Below, one piece after another: positions 12,109-22,090 of a stretch of 54,203 nt of DNA. Every line of letters starts with the position of its first letter. The first letter of the stretch is position 1. The stretch is from Mycoemilia scoparia (lineage: Eukaryota > Kickxellomycota > Kickxellomycetes > Kickxellales > Kickxellaceae), in assembly GCA_027575805.1 (NCBI GenBank), contig JANBPU010000059.1, forward strand, positions 1 through 54,203, read 5' to 3'. The notes beneath the pieces were generated by a model. That model saw only the letters and a program-made list of their open reading frames with translations. It made no database searches and was not told where the DNA came from. The position numbers were made by a program, and so were the translations under genes.

Positions 12109-13031
12109 ATGACACAAGATAACTTTGAGCTGATAATGATCAGAGCCGAGCCTCGCGAAAACTCCATCGTCCTCAAGAGCAAGTAAGTCTATTTGCCGTA
12201 TTTGGCATTCACACCAGCTCCTTCTTGCTATCGGCACCAAGCTGTGCTTTCTGCTTGTCATATATCATTGCAACATGTGGACCGATCTGAGTGTATATAT
12301 ATATATCTATAACCGCCCAGCTGATAAATCCATTTTTATATATCCCACAGAGAGGTCTTGAGTATAAAATTCGACGATTCCATAGCCAAGATCGAAAATA
12401 GTGTCTGCGGAGAGACTGGGAGTAGCTCGAAAAGAGCCAATGCCCAAGGGTAAGTTCAAACCACGCATACATCCTCTTAGCTGCCATATACACAAACACT
12501 TGCACATGCGTGAGCACCGACTACCATCAGCCCTCTGTACCAATCCTACCACTGAGTGCTGTATGAAATCTTTCGTTTAGACAGTTTGTTGATGAATTGA
12601 AGGGCTATGTTCAGGATCTATTAAAAATACCCTACTGCCCAAACCCCCTTAGTCACGATGCGCATGGATATAGAACGACCATCCGTCTTTATAAAAACAA
12701 CCACCTTCTTTGGATCTATAGTAAGCTAAGCCAACACGCACTCTAGAATATATGCCGTTCTGGGCCAAATACCCTCTGTGGTGCTCTCTCCATGGTGGCC
12801 ACGACAATGCCTTTGTGTTTTGTAATCATTGACTAATTCGTGCTCTTTCCATTTTTGGTCTCGTCTGGATGTGCAACGGAAAATGCCCTTATTCCTGCTC
12901 CGCACTTTGAAGGCTACACCATAGGCCAAGCCATATACACCCAGTTACATAGAATAACGCATGATGATAGAGAGCGTCTCGGGCAGTTTATCTATGGTGT
13001 TAGAGGCTTAGTTGACAAAACAATCCCCTAA
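12109..13031 (+). CDS. Uncharacterised 143-aa protein, four exons
   Basis: Exons 12109-12182, 12351-12449, 12581-12720 and 12913-13031 (432 nt) give 143 aa. Donors are GTAAGT, GTAAGT and GTAAGC; acceptors CACAG, TTTAG and GAAG. The protein starts MTQDNFELIMIRAEPRENSI, continues with VLSIKFDDSIAKIENSV and a polar Ser/Lys stretch, then QFVDELKGYVQDLLKIPY and RTTIRLYKNNHLLWIY, and ends GQFIYGVRGLVDKTIP. It looks like a small globular alpha/beta protein. I recognise no family. The third intron is the weak point: a CTAAT branch-like site near 12832 is followed by no AG for about 78 nt, and the AG used at 12911-12912 is the first one and keeps frame. An alternative last exon would add residues such as CATENALIPAPHFEG in the same frame but would need a non-AG acceptor. 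Confidence 0.6.
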
Positions 13032-14434
13032 GCCGCTGTTGCCGCCATCTCCTCCTGCATCTATTTCTCTGGCTCTATTTCTCTACAATCAATTCTCTTC
13101 ACACAAACACACGACATTGCCAATATCATTGGGATGGGCGGATGGCTAGGCCGAAGTTTTGCTGCTCGCTCACTGAACCGAACTGGTCTATATATATATA
13201 TATATATATCTATATTGTAAAAGGCCCTTTTGTCATTATCATTTGTTATCACGGCCATTTCTGTGTTCATCATCGTCCTCATGCCCACTCATAAAGTTGA
13301 TACAAAATACTTTTATCTTGTTTAATGCAATTTTGTTATAGTTTTGTTATATACATGCAGAAGAGTCTCTCTCTCTCTCTCTTGCGTGTACTCCCTTTCT
13401 TAATATACTTTTTTACTTTCTTTTTATTAAGTTACCACCACCCACACAGATATCTCATTTTTCTAGCTTCATTTCATTTCATTGCATCACTTTACCTTTT
13501 CCTTTTCCCAAAAAATACACATACAACAACAACAACAATAATAATAATAATAACAACAATAACAATAGTGATACTAATAGCAATGGCGGCAGTAATTAAA
13601 ACAATGTTAAAATTTATCGTCCCAATGTTCATGTTCATGCTGTGAGCATTCCTATCGATGTAGTTATTATCGCTACTGCGCCATTCTCTCAATTATATCA
13701 TAAACAAGCCTTTGTCAATAATGGCTCTTTGTACAACAAAACCTCATGTAAAAAACATAAATACATACACAGGTACAATTTTATTTAGGTATAAATATTG
13801 CAGCAAATCAGTGTGTTACCAAGGCGTTGTTCTGTTCATTAATTTTTTCAAAGTCGTACAAGGGATTTGTTTCTGTTATGATATAGATGCCCAATTTTGG
13901 CAAGTGGATTCTATATACTATGTTCTTGTGAGTCTGCGTGTGTGTGTGTGTGTATGGTGCGAGAAAGTCAAATAAGGTTACCCAAACCAGTAGAAATAAG
14001 ACCAAATGCAGTAGTATTTACTAATTAGAATGGGTATGTTTTCAATGTCAGAATATGTGTATATGAGTGATTATTTTTGAAGAGTCGGGCATACATATTT
14101 GGCTGTGATTGCTGCCCCTATAATCATTGGCACGGTCTCCAAAAGGAGGTAGTACCCTTCAAAAATCATCACACATATAACTCATTAATATATTTGAGGA
14201 GGAGGAGGAGGAGTGAGATAAATGCATTTGTTCTACTTTCATGTGTATTATCTGCGTTAAGAATGTTTTGGTTTTCGCAAAAGAAAATACATTTCTACAA
14301 ACACATCCTAGTTAGATTATGCTGAGTTATTTTTTATTCTATCACCAACCAACAACAGAAGCTATGATCAATGGATGGATGGATGGATGGGTTGATTGAT
14401 TGACTGATTGTGAAAATGTCACAAAATTGTTCTA
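13032..14434. other. Spacer between orphan gene and CMC4
   Basis: Low-complexity sequence with (TA)n near 13190, (CT)n near 13370, AAC/AAT repeats near 13525-13565, (GT)n near 13940, GGA repeats near 14199 and GGAT repeats near 14370. It contains one MITE-like copy. No gene is supported. Confidence 0.5.
14067..14172 (-). mobile_element. MITE-like element, subfamily B, reverse orientation
   Basis: Inverted ends GTGATTATTTTTGAAG and CTTCAAAAATCATCAC. On the minus strand the interior reads AATGATTATAGGGGCAGCAATCACAGCCAAAT, a run of subfamily B words also seen at 9911 and 49345. Non-coding. Confidence 0.7.
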
Positions 14435-14650
14435 TTATTGATCTTTATGAAATGAGGCTGGCTTGATCCTAGATTTTGGACAACATGGCGACGTTCCTCC
14501 GGCTTTCACCAATTCGTCACAACACTGTTGGAGTTTCTTGAATTCGGGTTTACACCTTTCTTCTTTATAGTCATTTTTCAGCAGACAGTCTTGGATAGCA
14601 CAAGCAAATTCCTGGCATGGCGGTCGCTTATTTTCGGTTTTTGAACTCAT
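14435..14650 (-). CDS. CMC4: Twin CX9C mitochondrial protein CMC4
   Basis: Single-exon 71-aa frame. The cysteine layout PPCQEFACAIQDCLLKN...ERC...LQQCC matches CMC4 (human p8MTCP1), whose paired cysteines form the helical hairpin typical of intermembrane-space proteins imported by the MIA40 pathway (family knowledge). The C-terminal extra CC (SPCCPKSR) is common in relatives. No cleavable presequence is expected or seen. It lies 3' of UBP6, on the same strand. Confidence 0.9.
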   Translation of the reverse strand: MSSKTENKRPPCQEFACAIQDCLLKNDYKEERCKPEFKKLQQCCDELVKAGGTSPCCPKSRIKPASFHKDQ

Positions 14651-15088
14651 GTGCTGAACCAGCTAATAAAGCAAAAAAAAAACAGGCGTTTCTATGCGAG
14701 TTTATAAACAATGATATGGGCTTGGTTTCAAAGGATCAACAAAATCCAACACACATTACAAAATGTCCATGGAACAAGGAATTAGTATGGGAATCGGAGT
14801 CAAAAAAGATCTACCATTACATCACCCAATCCTTTACTTTATGGTTCGAACAAATGTTTTTAAACTCCACATATTAATTCTTCTTGAGTGGATCTTCAAC
14901 ACACACACACACACACACACACAATCTTTTTCAAAAAGCCATCACTAGAAAAAACATTCATATATAAACATGTAATTTCATCAATTTCAAACACAATATG
15001 ACAAGAAATTCAAAAGTAAAAATAACGTGGTGCAGTGTAAGTAACAAGCTCTGAAGAGACCAATCAATTCAAATAAAAGTATAGGTGT
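14651..15088. other. Spacer between CMC4 and UBP6
   Basis: About 440 bases with an (AC)n run near 14900. It holds the CMC4 promoter and the UBP6 3' UTR (inference). No gene or element seen. Confidence 0.5.
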
Positions 15089-16938
15089 TTATTCTAATTT
15101 CTTTGCACTGTAAAGTCCGAGGTACGCAGTAGGTGAATCACCACGACCACCAAAGAGGTTCCTAATGTCCTTTTGGTAAAGCATGGTTACTTCATGATCA
15201 TTGAACTGGTACCAGAGCTTCATGTCAGCATTGCGCTTGTGCTTATCATATCCGGATGGGTATTCACTTTCATCAACACGTGCCCAAGCAATGTAATGTC
15301 CAGAGTTTGCGCTGCGTCCCTGATGTGTAATAAGCGCAGTCAATTCGTATAGTCCGGTCTGGTTGCTCCCAACATCAGCCTTGATTTCCGGATCAACTAC
15401 CTGGTCAAATGTCTCAGTGACTGATTCCGGGGAATCATGGACCTTTTCGAGATGGCGCTGGACCTTGAGAAACTTCTCTTTGAGGGGCTTGGTGCAGTGA
15501 TGGGCCATGTTGAGTTCCATGGGAAGATCAACTTCTTTCATGATCTTGGCAGTATTGGTAACACCCTTTCTGAACTCAAACCGAAGTAAGTGGATAGTGA
15601 GATACTCTGGCAGTCTGGATATAAGAGTTTTCGATTCGTATTTTGCGCTTCTACCCAATGTTGGAGATTCTTTCTCTAGAGTCTGAGTAAACGATTCTAG
15701 GATGCTCTGGTTCAGGTGACGAGATTCCTTGGTAATGCCGGTGGCAATCTTCAAAAACTCCTCATGGTTGGCAATTGGCTCTTCTTCCTTTGATTCGGTA
15801 TTGGTGAGGGTAGTTTCAAATTGCCCACTAAAGTATTTCTTGATGCTCACCCCGTCCTTGGTCTTGAGGCTTCTATTTAGAGATGAGAGGATCTTGAGCC
15901 AGCACTCTTCGGCATCTTGCTGGACAAACACTGGGAGTTTCTCATCCTTTTCAACCATTTCTGGATAGCGTTTTTCTAGGCTAGACAAAAAGTTGTCAGG
16001 AATGATAAAATTGTATTCAGACTTGGATATCTCGCCAATAAGCTTTCCTAGAGACCTTGTGAAGGTGGCATCATTGGGGTCGCTTTCATCAATATTTGGA
16101 CTGCTATAAAAAGAATAATGGTTATTGATGAGTTTTATTATGATAGTGTTATTGATAATTAAAATGTTTCATATGTGATGCTTACTCTGCCAAAGATTTG
16201 CGAATGATCGGGACAGTGTTTAAGCATTGAATTGTTGCATTCTAAATTGAAATAGAGCAAAAAGCTTTGGAGTTAGCCACCTTATTATATATATATATAT
16301 ATATCTGTGTTTTTTACAAAAAATTTAGAATATTACCATGAAGCAAGTATTTCCGAGGTTCTTTAAGCCGGTTGGGATCTAGCAACAAAATGCACATATT
16401 CTGTAAGTCAACATTTGATCCGAATACATAGCAGCAGCAGCAGCAGCAGCAGTTATGTCCTATTGATAACTGCAAATTATAAGACTGCTTACATCACCCT
16501 CTTCCTTTTCAACATCCATTGCATCGGCAGCCTTTCCTTTATTATCCTTGGACTCAACATCATCATCATCATCCTCGGCCACGGAAGTTGGGATGGGGTT
16601 GGCGGGTTTTTTCATCTCAATCATAAATAAATCCTTGTTTTTTGGATTAAGCTTAAAAAAGTTCTCCTCTTCAGCTTTTAGGGTTTTTCCTGCAACAATG
16701 AGTTTCTGGTGCTCAGGCGATACCTCGGTGCAACTTAGGATCTTGAACCTGATATCCGCAAGTGTGTCATTAGGCTCAGCCTCCAAATCGAACTTTTTTC
16801 CTTTCCAGCTGAGGACGATTTCTATTTTGGACAATATAAATTGTTAAGAAAGTTCTCTTGGCTATTCGCAAAACATGTTTAATATTGGTATATACACGAG
16901 ATATATTTCTTTATGCAGCACTTACTTTGAGAAGACAT
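15089..16938 (-). CDS. UBP6: Proteasome-associated deubiquitinase Ubp6/USP14
   Basis: Minus-strand exons 16926-16938, 16493-16821, 16337-16378, 16186-16241 and 15089-16103 (1455 nt) give 484 aa. Exon 1 is 13 nt (MSSQ plus one base). An N-terminal ubiquitin-like domain (KIVLSWKGKKFDLEAEPNDT) covers residues 5-80, followed by an acidic linker with a poly-Asp run. The Cys box GLKNLGNTCFM/NATIQCLN is split: C126 is carried by a 42-nt exon. The His box SGHYIAWARVDE lies near residue 415. The length matches Ubp6 (about 500 aa). Ubl plus USP at this size identifies Ubp6/USP14, which trims ubiquitin chains at the 26S proteasome. It shares a divergent promoter with SET2. Confidence 0.95.
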
Positions 16939-17447
16939 TATTGGTAAAGTATATTGAATTGGCGAATTTGTGTTGGAGATATGAGAATGGATAGTAGTTT
17001 ATGAATAAAGCAAATAGAAATGAAATGTGTATGTGTGTATGTTTGGTTAAACTAGAAAGTACTAAACTATTTAAATATCAACATACGTGATGACGGAATC
17101 AAAGCGAATACGTATTCTTTTGTTCTTCAGAACTTGGTAATATTGGAACTTGCCTTAGGCTTTGATAGCCAAGACACGCAAGCAAGCAAAGTGCCAGTCG
17201 TTATTGCTTATTAACACCAAAACCAGCCAATAAGGTCACATTTACCTAAACTTGAATAGGCGAGGTTGAGCTTGATGAAATATTTAATCAAGCATCGGTG
17301 ATCAATTTTCGCGATCTTCCAAGACGCAGCTGGCAAAGTATGCTCGTGTTCAGACCAGCACAATATAATTGTCTGGTCAGCTTGTCAGACCCAATGGACC
17401 TTTCTCTGGAAGTTGCCTGTTTACACTTTATATTAACAATATGAAAA
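16939..17447. promoter_or_regulatory. Divergent UBP6/SET2 promoter region
   Basis: About 510 bases separate the two start codons, which point away from each other. No specific factor site is claimed. It holds no open frame of note. Confidence 0.5.
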
Positions 17448-20400
17448 ATGATCGAGCCAAGCGAAACGATACAAAACTCAGAGTAAGGTCAATTTATCAT
17501 AGTGCTCTCTTAATAATTTTATCAAGTAAACCTTTGTATCCTGACCCTATTTCGAATTCTTGTCCTATATTTGTTATTAAATGTAGCAATAGAAATGGTC
17601 TTGAGAACCATACTGAAAATGAGGAAACTAAAAATACAGCAGACTCTGACACAGAAAAGTCACCTTCACCAACAACAAAAACGATAGGCACAAACGGGCA
17701 TGGTGAACCACCAGAGTCAACTAAAGCTGAAAAGGAGACACAAAATTGTATGTCATGCAGTGTATTAGCATAGAAGCTTCAAATTTAAAACTGTTGTTGT
17801 ATTTGCTGATATGATAAGGATATTGAACACTACTAAAACAATGCTTTTGTTATTATTAATGATAATATAGCAAATGCTGTCGATAACGATTTGAAAGGCA
17901 CCGATATGACTGAAATTGCTAGACAAAAGTTTGCAATTATTGATCATAATGAATTTGTTGGGGTCTCACCGGATGACATTGAATGTGAAGAATCTTTTCC
18001 TTGCAACTGCCAGTATACGGATGGTATGCAACTTTGACCTATATTCCGATTCTTCTGTTCTACTATAGGATTTGATAGCTCAAAAATATGTGTATTTTAA
18101 ATTTGAAAATGATAGGAACCGATGATCGGTCAATGGCTTGTGGGGAAGCTTCCGATTGTATTAACAGGCTGATCCAGATGGAATGCAATCCCCTGACTTG
18201 CCCAACGGGGAGCTATTGTCTTAATCGAAGGTAAAGAAATATAATAATCCTTCAAGTAACAAAATACATAGAACTGCCTAAATATACAAGCTTCTTACTT
18301 ATGATATTATTATAATTGCTATTTTTTGTAGGTTTCAAAAGAAACAATACGCTAAAATCCGTGTGATTGATGCCGGATTGAAGGGCTATGGTGTTCAGGC
18401 ACTCGAAAGCCTTTCATCGTAAGTTGCCTATTGAGAGAAATTTTTATAAAGCCGACCCAGAACCATGTTATATTGTTTCTTACATTTGGTGTGTATTATC
18501 TATTTAGCGGAAGATTTGTTATGGAGTATTTGGGAGAAGTTGTTACCAGTAACCAATTTTTGAAGAGATCTCGAGAATACGAAAAAGTTGGCATAATTCA
18601 TCACTACTGCATGAGCATTGGATATAACATGGTAGCTATCTCGACTTAATTCAATCAAAATTCCTATCCTGTATAAAGCACCCAGCCCCAGCTTTAATCT
18701 CTTTAATCTTATTGTATAGGTCATCGATGCTACAGAACGGGGCTGCTTAGCTCGCTACATAAACCACAGCTGCGAACCCAATTGTGTCCTGCAAAAGTGG
18801 ATGGTTGGTGGCCAGGTTAGAATGGGTATATTTGCTAAAAATTCTATCAAACGCGGGGATGAATTAACGTTTGATTACAAATTTGAGAGACTTCCAGGGT
18901 ATGTGCGTTGATTTGATGGGTCTTTTGTCTACAAGAATACCATATCTAAATGTGGTTTCTAATATTGGCTTTTATATGCTTGACATTTAGGACCGAGCCA
19001 CAAAAGTGTCTATGTGGCGCACCTAGTTGCAAAGGCGTTATCGGTGTGACAAAAGAGAGTGCTCACCCCAGCGACAGTGAAGGTAATGCTATATTCTATC
19101 TAGAAACAATAGTAAACCCCTTAAAGGACAGGTCTATAACGAATCTATTTATTATGTTTGAAAATAGATGATGATGGTGATGCCGAACTGGAGGATGAGA
19201 TGGAAGATGGAGATGTCACTGTTCGCCAAAAAGCCAAGCTAAGAAATAGAAGCATGGAAGATGATATGGAGGACGAGTATGTGGACCCAGAATATGAAGA
19301 AACTAGGTTTGAAGTGCGTCCACGAAGAAAGAAGGGACTGTTCTCTGATGAGCAGGTCCTCAAGTTTGTGCAGATTATGATGAGGTCATCGCGTAATCCA
19401 AAAATCATGAGGCTACTTATGAAGAAGCTTATGGTAGGTAGTATTTCGCCAACACACTTGTGGATAATATTGTATGCAGAATATTTGTGGCTTTATTACT
19501 AATTCAATGTATATATATATATACACATTAAATAGGAAACCGAAGATAAAAAGTTGCTTACATCTTTTGTATCCATGCGTGGCTTGTCAATATTGCGTAC
19601 ATGGCTAGCAGAGTACAAGGACGATGAGGTCATGGTAATTGAAATTCTTCAGTGCATCTCCAGTATACCTATTCGGACTAGGAACACAGTAGAAGAAAAT
19701 AAAGTGACTGAGCCAATCTCTGCTCTCTCAGAGTCAAAAGACGAGGTTATATCTTCGCTCGCAAAGAAGGTAAGCGGCATCATCAATACCAGTATTGTTA
19801 AAAGTGTAAAAATTTAAAAAGCCACAGTTTAAATAAAACACCTGTTGTTTTAAATTTAGCTTTTGGATAGATGGGGTAATCTAAAGCGGGTGTATAAAAT
19901 ACCCAAGAAGCAAAGGCCAGCGGCCAAGAACTCTGATACAGAAAAAAGAGATGGATCTGGGTCGAGTATGTCACCAGAAATCAAACAGGGTGATGATAAC
20001 ACGTACCCAGCCCCACAAAGCTATCCATACAACAGGAAGCCATCTGGGTCCTGGTCCCCGGACAGATCGCGAGACCGCAAGAGGTCACTTTCTTCAGCAT
20101 CACGTTCAAGGTCGAGATCAAAGAGTCGCTATGATAGTCCCTATCGGTCCCCACACGAGTCTTATCCACAAAGACCGTACAATGATTACGGATATCGTGG
20201 ATACAATAAGAGATTTGCCCACAGTGGGGGAAGATATGGATACAATCGCCCGCCACATAGATATGGTCCAGATGCGTACTATTCTAGAGAGCAGCAGTTT
20301 CCTCGCTCTCAGAGTTGGCAGGCACAGGAGCCACCCCCTAATCACACAACTGTAACAAACTCACCTGCTTCAAGCAACACTTCACTACAACAACTTCCGC

Positions 20401-21378
20401 CTGGATGGAAAATGACAACGACCGACACTGGCTTGGTTTATTACTACAATGAAGAGACAAGAACCACACAGTGGGAGCCACCCTCAGTATTAAGCAACGA
20501 CTCATCATGCTTCACTAATGCACCCACTAGCTCAACCTTCAGCGAACCATCGCAAACCCCGCCCTTGTCATCAACGAGGCCAAACTCAACCGGACCCAAC
20601 TCAGCAGCTACATTTAACAGGCCGTCATCAGCCAGATACCAAGATGATAAAAGCTATCCACGACCAAGCCACTCTGCAGATTTACCACCAGGCTCAATTG
20701 ACAACGCATCATCAAACACAGCACCAACTACTAATAATGATACATTAATTAATGGCATACCAAAGGCACGAATTGATGAAATGATTAGACGAACAATGGA
20801 AGAAGCTGAGCTCCAGCTTCAGCAAAAGAAAGAAGAGGAAGAAAAGCGAGATCTGAGCCAAATTCGATCAAAATCTCATAATACCAGCAGTAGCTCAGTT
20901 CGTCGATCCAGCAAACGCAAATCTAGCGGCAGCGGGAATAAAAGTGATGCAGAAAATCAAGCATCTTCAAAATCATTAAAGAACTCCAACTCTGCAAGTA
21001 TGAGTAAGAAGAACGAGGCTAGCAGCGCTGAAGCTTTGGAAAAGAGAGCTAAATCACAGGTAAACATGTATATATATAATTTATTTAGAAATGTCTGCTT
21101 TATTATTCAAAAAAAGTAATCAATGTTATTAATTGTAAACAATGTATTTTCTTTTATAGCTCGCAGAGTTCGTTGTTAAGCATTTCAGCAATTACAAAGC
21201 AGACATTCCGCATGATAAATTTAAGCATGAAGCAAGAAAAGTTACAAACATATTAATGGAAAAAGAGCACAAATCAGCCAGCTATAGCCCAGAGAAGCTC
21301 ATAAACATGGACTCGAATAAGAAAGGAAAGATAAAAGAATTTATTAAATCTTATGTTCAAAAGCTATTGAGCCGATAA
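17448..21378 (+). CDS. SET2: Histone H3K36 methyltransferase Set2
   Basis: Twelve exons: 17448-17482, 17587-17747, 17871-18023, 18116-18230, 18332-18418, 18508-18631, 18720-18898, 18991-19082, 19168-19433, 19536-19769, 19860-21059 and 21160-21378 (2865 nt, 954 aa). All introns are GT-AG, mostly 80-130 nt. Order: acidic Thr/Ser-rich N terminus; Cys-rich AWS domain (about 100-160: FPCNCQYTDG, MECNPLTCP); SET domain (about 155-285) with GRFVMEYLGEV, the AdoMet/catalytic core RYINHSCEPN and ELTFDYKFER; post-SET CLCGAPSCKG; a helical TFIIS-N/LEDGF-like region (about 330-490); an Arg/Ser/Tyr-rich stretch; a WW domain near 660-690 (LPPGW...YYYNEETRTTQWEPP); and a C-terminal SRI domain (about 882-954) that in Set2 binds phosphorylated RNA polymerase II. 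The complete architecture makes the call secure. The start in exon 1 (MIEPSETIQNS) was chosen because only that frame joins exon 2. Confidence 0.96.
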
Positions 21379-22090
21379 TACTTGTGTTTGTCATTAATAG
21401 AAATAGTCTATATTTATTTTTCACTAATTCGTACATATTATACTAAATATTTAAAATGATTTTGAAAAGATGTTCTGGAAAGTCGGTTGTTTGTAGATGA
21501 TTTTATCTCACAAGTTATTAGGCATAAAAGGGCCCTCAAAAATTATCATCAAAAGTATTAAAAGAGTGCATATACATAGAAATATAAGATATATTAACAA
21601 GTAGTAATTAGTAATCAGCAAATAGCAATAGCAACCCCAAGACATACATTCAAGAGAGGGTCAGTTTCACATCATCCCCGAAAAACAATATATATATATA
21701 TATATCTTTACATGCATCAAAGCTTTTGCCATCATTAAAAATTATTATTCAAACTTATAGAACGCCTTGCTAGAACCCACCCACAGTCACTGTGTGGCTG
21801 ATCAGTAGTGAAATTCGACCAGATACAAATGTGATTCAAGTGCGGATTTTTAAAAACCACTTAGCCCTCAAGATGTATGTTTGTTGAGTAATTTCGCTTA
21901 TTCAAAAATCCACAACCATAATATACAAGTTCCTATTGACAACACATGAAATATTAAATTTGCGAGTATATTTGAGTAAAAAAACACCTCTATTTTGTTC
22001 ATAACTCTATAAGAGTAACGATTGATTTTATTCTTTCTTTATATTTGATATCAAAAATCAGGGCGAGATATTCTCGAAATTATTCAATAA
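21379..22090. other. Spacer between SET2 and the CobW gene
   Basis: About 710 bases. A copy of the 320-bp dispersed repeat occupies 21501-21820. The rest, A+T-rich, is presumably SET2 3' UTR and the CobW gene promoter. Confidence 0.55.
21501..21820 (+). repeat. 320-bp dispersed repeat, copy 1
   Basis: Starts TTTTATCTCACAAGTTATTAGGCATAAAAGGGCCC and ends CTGATCAGTAGTGAAATTCG. The words ACATGCATCA and CCATCATTAAAAATTATT recur in the same order at 34947-35250 and 50201-50631. A (TA)n run lies inside. No open frame. It could be an old solo LTR, SINE-like element or other non-autonomous repeat. Confidence 0.75.
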
